Of a stretch of DNA of 64,000 bases, positions 45,541 through 53,981 are shown piece after piece; positions within the stretch are counted from its first letter, which is position 1, and each line of letters starts with the position of its first letter. The notes beneath the pieces are model-generated. The model worked only from the letters and a program-made list of their open reading frames with translations. It was not told the origin of the DNA and searched no databases. Origin of the DNA: JACCZX01 sp963824935 (GTDB lineage Bacteria > Pseudomonadota > Gammaproteobacteria > Burkholderiales > Burkholderiaceae_F); assembly GCA_963824935.1 (NCBI GenBank), contig CAWGRF010000012.1, positions 62,001-126,000 of the forward strand. Direction: 5' to 3'. A program made the translations under genes and the position numbers.

Positions 45541-46674
45541 ACCGCCGCGCATTTCTTGCATCGTCGTCGGCACTATTGTCGTGCGCGACACTGCCTGCAT
45601 GGGCCACTCCGGCGGCACCGCGGCTGCTGATCCTGATCGAGTTACGCGGCGGCAATGACGGCTTGAATACGGTCGTGCCGATTGACGATGGAACGTACTT
45701 CGATCTGCGCCCGCGCCTCGCGCTAAAGCCCGACGCGGTCGCGCGCTTTGGCGGCGCGCCTGCGCTGCATCCGTCGCTGGCGCCACTCGAATCGCTGTGG
45801 CGCGACGGACAGATGGCGATCTTGCAGGGCATCGGCTATCCGGCGCCGAATCTGTCGCATTTCAGATCGATCGAGATCTGGGATACCGCATCCGACAGTC
45901 AGCAGTTTCTGCAAACAGGCTGGCTTACGCGTGCGGTCGCAAAGCAATCGGCCTTTTCTTCGTTAAGCGCTGATGGTGTCGTCATCGGCGCCGCCGACCT
46001 CGGTCCGCTTGCTGGTGGTGCGCGTGCAGTGGCCCTGAATGATCCAGCGCGCTTTTCACGGCAAGCACGGCTCGCGTCCGCCGACGGCGTTCCGGCGCGC
46101 GGCGCGCTGGCGCATCTGCTGCGCGTTGAAAGCGATATCGTGCGGGCCGGCGCTGAAGTTCGGCCAGACGTGACATTCAAGACCGAGTTTCCGCGTGGAG
46201 CGTTCGGTATCGCCGTGCAGCACGCCGCCGGAATCGCAGCCACCGGCAAGGTTCCGGTGCTGCGCCTGACGCTGCCCGGTTTTGACACACATCAGAATCA
46301 ATTGCCGATTCACGCCAATCTGCTGAGGATAGTTGCGGAGTCGATCGTCGCGTTGCGCTCGGCGCTGAGCGAACAGGGTGTTTGGGAGCGCACGCTGATA
46401 CTGACCTACTCGGAGTTCGGGCGGCGGGTGCGCGAGAATCAAAGCGGCGGCACCGATCACGGCACCGCCGGAGCGCTATTCGCGTTCGGCCCGCAGGTGC
46501 GCGGCGGCGTGCATGGCGACGCTCCATCGCTTGCGTTCGCTCGATGACGGCGGCAACCTCCGGCACACGAACGACTTTCGCCGCGTATACGCATCGGTGC
46601 TCGAAAACTGGTGGCAGTTGCCGTCCGAACGAGTTCTGCAGCGTCGTTTTGAGCCGCTGAAGTTCATCGGCTAG
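45537..46674 (+). CDS. DUF1501 family exported protein (frame broken near 46532)
   Basis: Partner of the DUF1800 gene. It starts with a twin-Arg-lacking signal (MNRRAFLASSSALLSCATLP) followed by LLILIELRGGNDGLNTVVPIDD, HPSLAPLESLWRDGQMAI, QGIGYPAPNLSHFRSIEIWD, and later LTLPGFDTHQNQLPIHANLL, TLILTYSEFGRRVRENQSGGTDHGTAG: sulfatase/phosphatase-like fold signatures of DUF1501. At the TT of 46531-46532 one base too many ends the ORF at 46547; removing it continues RSLDDGGNLRHTNDFRRVY to ASVLENWW and the stop at 46674 (378 residues). Function is unknown. Confidence 0.85.
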
Positions 46675-46680
46675 CACCGT

Positions 46681-46711
46681 GTCATTCCCGCGCCGTCGGG
46701 AATCCAGTCAT
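46681..46711. repeat. dRS3/REP-like inverted repeat
   Basis: GTCATTCCCG followed by CGGGAATCCAG forms ATTCCCG-N6-CGGGAAT (46684-46690 with 46697-46703), the form of the short intergenic repeat widespread in betaproteobacteria (dRS3-like, ATTCCC-N8-GGGAAT). It sits between the DUF1501 gene and tsaB. Only this one copy is seen in the window. Confidence 0.55.
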
Positions 46712-46769
46712 CACGTACGGCGTCGTGCTTCGGCAGGACGTCGCCGTCGCTTCGTTAATATGCCGGTGC

Positions 46770-47474
46770 ATGTCGAGCTCACCCACCGTTGTTGCGATCG
46801 ATGCGGCTACCGACGTCTGCTCGGTCGCCGTGCTGTGCGGAAACGACCTGACTGAGCTGGTCGAAACCGTCGGGAACAAGCACTCGGACCGCGCCCTGCC
46901 GATGATTGATGCTGCCTTGGCGCGCGCGAAGTTGACGTTGGGCGATATTGATCTCCTGGCGTTCGGCGCCGGCCCTGGGTCGTTCACGGGGCTGCGCATC
47001 GCGTGCGGAATCGCACAAGGGCTCGCCTACGGCAAGCGTAAGCGCGTCGTGCCAGTGGGAAATCTGCGTGCGCTCGCTGCACGTGCCTTCCGTATTCTGA
47101 ACGAGGGGAATTTGTTGCTGGCCGCAATCGACGCTCGCATGAACGAAGCGTATTGCGCCATTTATCGTCGGGACGAAGCAGTGACCGAGGTTAGATCACC
47201 GGCACTCGAGCGGCCGCAATTGTTGGTGCAGCTTGCCGCCGCCGAAGGCGTCGACATCGTCGCTGGAAATGCACTCGACGTGTTCGCGCCTGTTTGGCCA
47301 CAGAATGGAAGGTGGACCGCGTTGCCCGAAGCAACGGCGACGGCAGCCGATATCGCCAGACTGGCGCGCGTCGACGCCGAGCGTGGGTTGTCGGTCGCCC
47401 CGGAGCAAGCAGTGCCGATCTATGTGCGCGATCAGGTCGCGCAGACAATCGAACAACGGCAGCGGGCCGCATGA
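46770..47474 (+). CDS. tsaB: tRNA threonylcarbamoyladenosine biosynthesis protein TsaB
   Basis: A 234-residue actin-like-fold protein that forms the TsaBDE complex making t6A37 in tRNAs. Motifs: VVAIDAATDVCSVAVLCG at the N-terminus, NKHSDRALPMIDAALARAKLTLGDIDLLAFGAGPGSFTGLRIACGIAQGL, and VGNLRALAARAF. ATG 46770 is used; no strong ribosome-binding site is seen, and the upstream in-frame extension is not family-like. rimI follows seven bases after the stop, then the uracil-DNA glycosylase gene, a common proteobacterial tsaB-rimI-udg order. Confidence 0.93.
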   Translation: MSSSPTVVAIDAATDVCSVAVLCGNDLTELVETVGNKHSDRALPMIDAALARAKLTLGDIDLLAFGAGPGSFTGLRIACGIAQGLAYGKRKRVVPVGNLRALAARAFRILNEGNLLLAAIDARMNEAYCAIYRRDEAVTEVRSPALERPQLLVQLAAAEGVDIVAGNALDVFAPVWPQNGRWTALPEATATAADIARLARVDAERGLSVAPEQAVPIYVRDQVAQTIEQRQRAA

Positions 47475-47481
47475 GATCGCC

Positions 47482-47949
47482 ATGAGCGCGCTGCCCAGGC
47501 CCGAGACCGATCGCTATGTGCCGATGACCGAGGCCGATCTGCGCGAAGTCGTGGCGATTGAGAGCGAGATTTATCCATTTCCGTGGACGCGCGGCAATTT
47601 TCTCGATTCACTGCGCGCCGGCTACAGCGTGTGGGTCCTGCGCGATACGAGCGGTGCGCTGATCGCGTATTCGGTCATGACACTGATGCTCGACGAAGCG
47701 CACCTGCTGAATCTCAGCGTGACACGCCATCATCAGCGTGGCGGACTCGGCTGGCGCACGCTCGAGTGGATGGCCGAGGTCGCCCGAGGGTACGGTGCAC
47801 GCACGATGCTGCTCGAAGTCAGGCCGAGCAACGATTCGGCGGTACGCATGTACGAGCGCTATGGGTTCGAGCGTATCGGCGTGCGGCGCGGCTACTACCC
47901 CGCGCGGCGCGGTCGGGAAGATGCGCTCGTGATGCGAGTAGCGCTATGA
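47482..47949 (+). CDS. rimI: Ribosomal protein S18-alanine N-acetyltransferase
   Basis: A 155-residue GNAT acetyltransferase for the N-terminal alanine of ribosomal protein S18. Start ATG 47482 (MSALPRPETDRYVPMTEADL). GNAT motifs: VVAIESEIYPFPWTRGNFLDSL, AYSVMTLMLDEAHLLNLSV, the acetyl-CoA loop where HHQRGGLGWRTLEWM replaces the usual RGxGxG, then LLEVRPSNDSAVRMYERYGFE and RRGYYPARRGREDALVM. It overlaps the next gene by four bases (ATGA). Confidence 0.93.
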   Translation: MSALPRPETDRYVPMTEADLREVVAIESEIYPFPWTRGNFLDSLRAGYSVWVLRDTSGALIAYSVMTLMLDEAHLLNLSVTRHHQRGGLGWRTLEWMAEVARGYGARTMLLEVRPSNDSAVRMYERYGFERIGVRRGYYPARRGREDALVMRVAL

Positions 47950-48668
47950 CGCTCGACGTGCGGCGCGCGGCGCTCTGGCGCGCGATGGATCTCGGGCCGA
48001 TTTATCTGTTGCGTCGTGAAGGAGCAGCCGCAACGGAGGAAGCGAACGTCGCGCCCATTGCGATCGACCGCGCAGCGCGGATCGCCCGCTTGGAATGGCA
48101 CGAGCTCTCGATCGAAGTCGCGGGCTGCCGCGCGTGTTCACTGTGCGAGACTCGCAAACAGACCGTATTCGGCGTCGGAAATGTCCACGCCGAGTGGATG
48201 CTGATCGGCGAAGCGCCTGGCGCGGAGGAAGATGCGCGCGGCGAGCCGTTCGTCGGTCAAGCGGGCCGCCTGCTCGACAACATGCTGGCGAGCATTGGAC
48301 TGACGCGGGAAGGCGAGACACCCAAATCTGTTTACATCGCAAATGTTTTGAAGTGCCGGCCGCCTGGTAACCGGAATCCGCAGCCGGAAGAGGTGGGGAA
48401 GTGCGAGCCGTTCTTGTTGCGTCAGATCGAGCTCGTCAATCCGGCGCTGATCGTCGTGATGGGGCGATTCGCTGCGCAGTCGCTGCTCGGCACCGATGCA
48501 AGTATCGCGAGCCTGCGCGGCAGGCGGCACCGAATCACGGTTGCAGGGCGCCAGATACCCGTGGTCGTCACGTATCACCCGGCGTATCTGCTGCGCAATC
48601 TGGCCGATAAGGCGAAAAGCTGGGCCGACCTTTGTCTTGCGCGCGAAGTGCATGCCGATTCGCGCTAG
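47946..48668 (+). CDS. Family 4-type uracil-DNA glycosylase (Fe-S)
   Basis: A 240-residue enzyme that removes uracil from DNA. Cluster ligands appear in GCRACSLCETRKQTVFG, with further Cys in NVLKCRPPGNRNPQPEEVGKCEPFL. Active-site motif GEAPGAEEDARGEPFVGQAGRLLDNML and the C-terminal HPAYLLRN are diagnostic. An N-terminal ~50 residues (ALWRAMDLGPIYLLRREG) form the linker-like extension seen in the phage-polymerase-related Udg homologues of proteobacteria. The start is ATG 47946; earlier in-frame sequence overlaps rimI in another frame. Confidence 0.92.
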   Translation: MTLDVRRAALWRAMDLGPIYLLRREGAAATEEANVAPIAIDRAARIARLEWHELSIEVAGCRACSLCETRKQTVFGVGNVHAEWMLIGEAPGAEEDARGEPFVGQAGRLLDNMLASIGLTREGETPKSVYIANVLKCRPPGNRNPQPEEVGKCEPFLLRQIELVNPALIVVMGRFAAQSLLGTDASIASLRGRRHRITVAGRQIPVVVTYHPAYLLRNLADKAKSWADLCLAREVHADSR

Positions 48669-48684
48669 GCCCGAGTGACAGACC

Positions 48685-50001
48685 CTAGTGAGTCGCTTCG
48701 CCGATCAGTGCAACCGAATCAAATTGCCGTTGATTGAATTGATGCCGCAGTAGCACCAGCAGCATCGAGGCCGCTACGAGAACTCCAAAAATCAGCATCA
48801 CGGTCTGAACTCCGAGGTTCATCCACACCAGAACTGCGTAAACGCCGAGCATGACCAGGATGCTGAGGTTCTCGTTGAAGTTCTGCACGGCGATCGAGTG
48901 CCCGGCCGATAGCAGCACGTGCCCGCGGTGCTGCAACAACGCGTTCATCGGCACGACGAAGTAGCCCGCGAGCGAGCCGATCAGCACCAGGATCGCGCAT
49001 GCAATCAGCAGGAAGTAGGTGGCGGTAACCGCGCCGATCTGAATCGAGCCCGACGGCGCAATCGCCGGCGTGTAAAACGCCGCACAGGCAACGATCACCC
49101 CCATGGCGATGCCGACCGGCAGAACCCCCATTGCCCTTTTCAGCGGAACGGTGGCTGCTGCATACACCGCACCCGCCGTGATTCCGACCGCGACCACCGC
49201 CTGCAATATCGCCGCGCGAGCCAGATCCAGGCCAAGAACGGTCTCGGCCCATTTGAGAACGATAAATTGCAACGTTGCGCCCGCACCCCAGAACAGTGTC
49301 GTTACTGCGAGCGATATCTGCCCGAGCTTGTCGCGCCACAGGACGTTGCAGCAGTGTGCAAATCCGACCAGCAGTTTCCACGGATGTATGTGCTGCTTCG
49401 CGTAGCGCGCGCCGGTATCGGGGATCAGCAGGTTGATCGCCGCGGCCAGCACGTAGACCCACATGATGACCGCGACTGCAGCCTCGGCCGGCTCCGTGAC
49501 GCCGGTGTCGACCATCGGCATGTCGAACGCCAGTAGCCATGCCGATACATGCTGGTCGATCAGAACGCCGCCGAGCAGAAATCCGACGATGATCGATACG
49601 ACAGTGAGCCCCTCGATCCAGCCGTTGGCTACCACCAGCTTCTCCGGTGGCAGCAGCTCGGTGACGATGCCGTACTTGGCCGGAGAATAGGCTGCAGCGC
49701 CGAAGCCGACGACCGCATAGGCAAGCAACGGATGCACGCCGAGGAACATGATGACGCAACCGAGGATCTTGATCGTGTTCGTGATGAACATGACCTTCGC
49801 CTTCGGCAGCGAATCGGCAAAGGCACCCACGAACGCGGCCAGTGCAACGTACGAAAAAACGAAGAACAGCTTCAACATCGGCGTCATCCACGCCGGCGCG
49901 TGGATTTCGCGCAGCAAGGCAATCGCCGCGATCAGCAATGCGTTGTCGGCCAGCGACGAAAAGAACTGCGCGGCCATGATGACGTAGAAGCCGCGCTTCA
50001 C
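48685..50001 (-). CDS. lplT: Lysophospholipid transporter LplT
   Basis: A 438-residue MFS transporter that flips lysophospholipids inward for re-acylation. The N-terminus MKRGFYVIMAAQFFSSLADNALLIAAIALL is characteristic of LplT, followed by VFSYVALAAFVGAFADSLPKAKVMFITN, AVVGFGAAAYSPAKYGIVTELLPPEKLVVANGWIEG, and about twelve hydrophobic segments through MLIFGVLVAASMLLVLL. GTG 50001 is used. The acyltransferase Aas usually linked to it is not in the window. It diverges from alr over 214 bases. Confidence 0.92.
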   Translation of the reverse strand: MKRGFYVIMAAQFFSSLADNALLIAAIALLREIHAPAWMTPMLKLFFVFSYVALAAFVGAFADSLPKAKVMFITNTIKILGCVIMFLGVHPLLAYAVVGFGAAAYSPAKYGIVTELLPPEKLVVANGWIEGLTVVSIIVGFLLGGVLIDQHVSAWLLAFDMPMVDTGVTEPAEAAVAVIMWVYVLAAAINLLIPDTGARYAKQHIHPWKLLVGFAHCCNVLWRDKLGQISLAVTTLFWGAGATLQFIVLKWAETVLGLDLARAAILQAVVAVGITAGAVYAAATVPLKRAMGVLPVGIAMGVIVACAAFYTPAIAPSGSIQIGAVTATYFLLIACAILVLIGSLAGYFVVPMNALLQHRGHVLLSAGHSIAVQNFNENLSILVMLGVYAVLVWMNLGVQTVMLIFGVLVAASMLLVLLRHQFNQRQFDSVALIGEATH

Positions 50002-50061
50002 GGTTCAGGTCGGCGGTTCGTGCAAAGCAAGCGGACTGTCTCCCGAGGTTTCGCTGCGATC

Positions 50062-50080
50062 AACGGTGTGTCGCACCGTT
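50062..50080. promoter_or_regulatory. Perfect 7-bp palindrome between lplT and alr
   Basis: AACGGTG (50062-50068) and CACCGTT (50074-50080) are separated by five bases, a form typical of a dimeric regulator operator. It lies 61 bases upstream of the lplT start and 136 bases upstream of alr. The regulator is unknown; it could also be a chance hairpin. Further toward alr, TTATATAT near 50140-50147 could serve as a -10 in either direction. Confidence 0.35.
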
Positions 50081-50215
50081 ACGTGTTGCATGCTGCGCCC
50101 CATTCTTTCGCCGCCGTTGTCCCGCCGCAATGTTGCCGGTCGTTATATATCACGGCGTCCTGTGCGATGAACTGCAACACTATGCTATTGAGCGTCATTT
50201 CCACATTTGATTCCG

Positions 50216-51304
50216 ATGCCGCGCCCGATTCACGCAGCGATTGACCCGGCGGCGATGCGCCATAACCTGGCACTCGCGCGCGAGCACGCGCGCGGGCGCT
50301 TCGTATGGGCAGTCGTCAAGGCGAACGCCTATGGACACGGGCTTGCGCGCGCGGTGCGCGCGTTTGACGGCGCTGATGGTCTCGCATTGCTCGACCTCGA
50401 TGAGGCTCAGCGGGCGCGCGACGCGGGATGGCGCAAACCGATTCTGTTGCTTGAAGGATATTTCGAGCCACGCGATCTGGAAGTCGTGTCCGCGCTGCGG
50501 CTGACGCCGGTTGTGCATAGCGAAGAGCAGATCGCGATGCTTGAGCGTGCCAGGCTCGCTGCGCCAATCGACGTCTATCTGAAGCTCAATACCGGTATGA
50601 ATCGCCTCGGCTTCGATGAGCGTGATGCAGCACGAGCTCATCGGAGACTTTCAGCGGGAAGTCAGGTGGCACAGCTGACGATCATGATTCACTTTGCCAA
50701 CGCGGACCGTGAACGCCACACAACCGGTCCCGCTGAGGTGGCCGAACAGCTTGCCGCCCTCGACCGCATCGCGGGTGCATGGCCACAGCCGCGCAGCCTG
50801 GCCAATTCCGCGGCGCTGTTCCTGCGACCTGACGTGAATGGCGAATCGGTGCGTCCCGGCATCGTGCTCTATGGCGCCGCAACCGACGAACTGCACTCGG
50901 CGCTCTCGCTCGGGGTGAAGCCAGCGATGGCATTGAGGTCGCGCCTGATTGCCGTGCAGTCCATTGAAGCGGGCGCGGCAGTGGGTTATGGATCGCGCTT
51001 TGTTGCGCCGCGCCCTATGCGCATCGGAGTCGTCGCGTGCGGGTATGCGGACGGCTATCCGCGCCACGCGCCCGATGGCACGCCGGTGCTGGTCGACGGT
51101 GCGCGGGTGCCGGTTGCCGGACGAGTGTCGATGGACATGATCACGGTCGACCTGACGGCAGCGCCGCGCGCCGTCGTGGGCAGCGAAGTTGAGCTGTGGG
51201 GCCCGCACATTCCGATCGACGAAGTTGCGAATCTCTGCGGCACCGTTGGATATGAGTTGATGTGTGCGCTGCCAGCGCGCGTACCGGTTGTGGACGCGAA
51301 TTGA
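50216..51304 (+). CDS. alr: Alanine racemase
   Basis: A 362-residue PLP enzyme making D-alanine for peptidoglycan. The PLP lysine is in WAVVKANAYGHGLARAV near residue 35, then LDLDEAQRARDAGW, LKLNTGMNRLGFD, PGIVLYGAA, GAAVGYGSRFVAPRPMRIGVVACGYADGYPRHAP (catalytic Tyr) and VAGRVSMDMITVDLT. ATG 50216 is chosen because MPRPIHAAIDPAAMRHNLAL is a normal Alr N-terminus. The stop overlaps radA by one base. Confidence 0.95.
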   Translation: MPRPIHAAIDPAAMRHNLALAREHARGRFVWAVVKANAYGHGLARAVRAFDGADGLALLDLDEAQRARDAGWRKPILLLEGYFEPRDLEVVSALRLTPVVHSEEQIAMLERARLAAPIDVYLKLNTGMNRLGFDERDAARAHRRLSAGSQVAQLTIMIHFANADRERHTTGPAEVAEQLAALDRIAGAWPQPRSLANSAALFLRPDVNGESVRPGIVLYGAATDELHSALSLGVKPAMALRSRLIAVQSIEAGAAVGYGSRFVAPRPMRIGVVACGYADGYPRHAPDGTPVLVDGARVPVAGRVSMDMITVDLTAAPRAVVGSEVELWGPHIPIDEVANLCGTVGYELMCALPARVPVVDAN

Positions 51305-52662
51305 TGGCGAAAGCCAAGACACAGTTCGTCTGTTCCGAGTGCGGTGGGGCCAGCCTGAAATGGCAGGGTCAGTGCCCGCATTGCAACGCGTGGAACTCGC
51401 TGTCAGAAGCGCGTATCGAGGCGCCGTCGGAGCATCGGTATGGAGCGCTTGTATCCACGGCAGCAGTGCAATCGCTGAGCGACGTGCAGGCGCGCGAGAT
51501 GCCGCGCGTCGCGTCCGGTGTCGACGAGTTCGATCGTGTGCTCGGCGGTGGCTTCGTCGAAGGCGGTGTCGTGCTGATCGGAGGCGACCCTGGTATCGGC
51601 AAGTCGACATTGTTGCTGCAGTCACTGGCCGCGCTGTCTGCGACGTCTCCGGTGCTTTATGTCAGCGGCGAAGAGTCGGCGGCGCAGTTGGCGCTGCGCG
51701 CACGGCGGCTCGGCGTCGATGCGGCGAAGGTTCGCTTGCTGTCGGAAATTTCGCTGGAGCGCATCGCCGCGGCCCTGGAAACGGAAAAACCGTCGGTACT
51801 CGTCATTGATTCGATCCAGACGCTGTACTCAGAACAGCTGCAATCAGCACCTGGCTCGGTGGCGCAGGTACGCGAATGCGCCGCGCAACTGACGCGCCTG
51901 GCCAAGCAATCCGGGCTGACGTTGATCATGATCGGCCACGTGACCAAGGATGGGTCGCTCGCTGGACCGCGCGTGCTTGAGCACATGGTCGATACGGTGC
52001 TTTACTTTGAAGGCGATGCGCACTCGTCGTTCCGCCTGATTCGCGCGTTCAAGAATCGCTTCGGTGCGGTCAACGAGCTCGGCGTATTTGCGATGACCGA
52101 CCGCGGGTTAAAAGGAGTCGCCAATCCGTCGGCGCTGTTCCTGTCGAAACACGATGTGCAAGTGGCAGGCTCGTGCGTGATGGCCACCCAGGAGGGCACG
52201 CGACCCTTGCTGGTTGAAATTCAGGCGCTTGTCGATGCCGCGCACGTACCGAATCCGCGCCGCTTGTCGGTCGGCCTCGATCAGCAGCGGCTGGCGATGC
52301 TGCTCGCGGTGCTGCATCGGCATGCCGGAATTGCAGCGTTCGATCAGGATGTGTTTGTTAACGCCGTCGGTGGAGTACGCATCACCGAGCCGGCGGCCGA
52401 TCTCGCAGTGCTGCTCGCGGTGGTGTCGTCGATGCGGGACAAGCCGCTGCCACGCGGGCTCGTCGCCTTCGGCGAGATCGGTCTGGCGGGCGAGGTTCGC
52501 CCGGCGCCGCGCGGCCAGGAGCGCCTGCGCGAGGCGGCGAAACTCGGCTTTTCGATTGCGTTGATACCGAAGGCCAATGCGCCAAAGCAATCGATCGAAG
52601 GCCTCGAAATAATCGCGGTCGATCGGGTTGAGCACGCCTTGGCACGCGTGCGAGGGTCCTAG
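51304..52662 (+). CDS. radA: DNA repair protein RadA
   Basis: A 452-residue RecA-like branch-migration helicase. N-terminal zinc finger FVCSECGGASLKWQGQCPHCNAWNSL; ATPase with GGDPGIGKSTLLLQSLAAL (Walker A), YVSGEESAAQLALRARRL and VLVIDSIQTLYSEQ (Walker B); the RadA-specific KNRFGAVNELGVF; and a Lon-like C-terminal domain (VFVNAVGGVRITEPAADLAVL, RGLVAFGEIGLAGEVRPAPRG). Start ATG 51304 overlaps the alr stop. The alr-radA pairing recurs in betaproteobacteria. It ends in CTAG shared with the convergent hpnE. Confidence 0.95.
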   Translation: MAKAKTQFVCSECGGASLKWQGQCPHCNAWNSLSEARIEAPSEHRYGALVSTAAVQSLSDVQAREMPRVASGVDEFDRVLGGGFVEGGVVLIGGDPGIGKSTLLLQSLAALSATSPVLYVSGEESAAQLALRARRLGVDAAKVRLLSEISLERIAAALETEKPSVLVIDSIQTLYSEQLQSAPGSVAQVRECAAQLTRLAKQSGLTLIMIGHVTKDGSLAGPRVLEHMVDTVLYFEGDAHSSFRLIRAFKNRFGAVNELGVFAMTDRGLKGVANPSALFLSKHDVQVAGSCVMATQEGTRPLLVEIQALVDAAHVPNPRRLSVGLDQQRLAMLLAVLHRHAGIAAFDQDVFVNAVGGVRITEPAADLAVLLAVVSSMRDKPLPRGLVAFGEIGLAGEVRPAPRGQERLREAAKLGFSIALIPKANAPKQSIEGLEIIAVDRVEHALARVRGS

Positions 52663-53981
52663 GCGAGCGCGCGCGCGGCGGCGCGCCCGCTGCGCACTGC
52701 CGTTTCGAGTGTGGACGGATAGTCCGACTCGGTCCAGTCGCCCGCGAGCACAAATCCCGTCAACGGCGTGCGATTCGGAGCGCGCTTCAAATCGGGTACG
52801 GCTGCCAGCGTCGCGCGCCGCTCGGCAATCGCGCGTGCATCGAGCGGCGTCGGCAGACGCAGTTCATCGCTCAGCTGCGCAGCCACCGCCTGGCAGACAT
52901 CATCGATCGGCTCGCCTTCATGCGCACCGCTGGAGCTGATGATGGCTGCCAGCACGCCCGCATTGCGGGGATCAAGCGTGCCGCGATCGAAGACCCACTG
53001 CGCATATCGGCGCTTGGCCGGATCGTCGACCAGCGCCAGCATGCCGCGCGCGACGCGAACACCCGGGGGGTACTTCAGGTAGACGGTGTAGAGCGGCTCG
53101 TACTCGAAGCGCGACACCGCCTCGAATATCGGCGCCAACGCACCGTTCGGGCCGGCGATGCGTTCGAGGTAGGCGGGAGGGGCTGCATACACCACCGCAT
53201 CCACTTCGATCGTGCGGCGGGGCTCATTACGAAGTTCAAGCTGAAACCGACCGTTACAGGCGATCCGCTCGACTCTCGCATCGCGGTGCACCTCACCGCC
53301 ACGCGTTCTGAGATAGGTTTCAACCGCGTCGGGCAGTAGCGCAGACAGATCGGCGCGCGGCAGCCACATTTGGCTGGCGTCGCTGGAGGCGCCAAGGGAG
53401 TCGCGCAGCACATTGGCGAAAATCTGTGCGGACGCGCGGTCGAGCGGGGTGTTGAGAGCAGCCAGCGCCAGCGGACGCCAGACGCGCCGGATGACATGCG
53501 GCGTTTGATTGCGCTCACGCAGCCATTCGGTCGTGCTGCGGTCGCGACCAATGATCCAATTCAACTTCTTGAGGTTTCGCAATAGTGCGATCATCATCAC
53601 CCGATCGGAACAGCCCACGCCGCGCGCCGTCAGAAGCGCCGCGGCAAGATGCCATGGCGCTGGCAGCTGCGCGGCTTTCAAACGAAAGCCGTCCGAGTAA
53701 CACAATTCGAAGGCGCGTCGCTCAACGACTGCCGCGAAATCAACATTCAGCAGTTCAAACAATGCCGCGGTGTGCGTGTACGCGCCGAGCAGCAGATGCT
53801 GCCCGTTGTCGACGATGTGCGGTTGCCCGGCCAGCAGAAGCGGCACGCGGCGCGCGCGGCCTCCAAGCTCTTCGCTGGCTTCAAGCAGAGTGACCGACGC
53901 TCCGTGCGCTGCGAGTTCGGCTGCTGCTGCGCAGCCTGCCCAGCCGGCGCCGACCACGGCGACCCTTCGCGGTGCGCTCAC
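52659..53981 (-). CDS. hpnE: Hydroxysqualene dehydroxylase HpnE
   Basis: A 440-residue FAD-dependent amine-oxidase-like protein, third enzyme of the HpnCDE route, reducing hydroxysqualene to squalene. FAD motif RVAVVGAGWAGCAAAAELAAHGASVTLLEAS, then RRVPLLLAGQPHIVDNGQHLLLGAY, DRASAQIFANVLRDSLGAS, YAAPPAYLERI and the C-terminal GFVLAGDWTESDYPSTLETAVRSG. GTG 53981 is chosen since GTGA then overlaps the hpnD stop by four bases, as elsewhere in this operon; the frame also extends to 54011. It shares CTAG with radA at its end. Confidence 0.92.
   Translation of the reverse strand: MSAPRRVAVVGAGWAGCAAAAELAAHGASVTLLEASEELGGRARRVPLLLAGQPHIVDNGQHLLLGAYTHTAALFELLNVDFAAVVERRAFELCYSDGFRLKAAQLPAPWHLAAALLTARGVGCSDRVMMIALLRNLKKLNWIIGRDRSTTEWLRERNQTPHVIRRVWRPLALAALNTPLDRASAQIFANVLRDSLGASSDASQMWLPRADLSALLPDAVETYLRTRGGEVHRDARVERIACNGRFQLELRNEPRRTIEVDAVVYAAPPAYLERIAGPNGALAPIFEAVSRFEYEPLYTVYLKYPPGVRVARGMLALVDDPAKRRYAQWVFDRGTLDPRNAGVLAAIISSSGAHEGEPIDDVCQAVAAQLSDELRLPTPLDARAIAERRATLAAVPDLKRAPNRTPLTGFVLAGDWTESDYPSTLETAVRSGRAAARALA

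Noticed and set aside
48719..49891. 390-codon open frame overlapping lplT on the same strand
   Set aside because: A +1 reading of lplT; lplT itself shows the membrane helices and family motifs.
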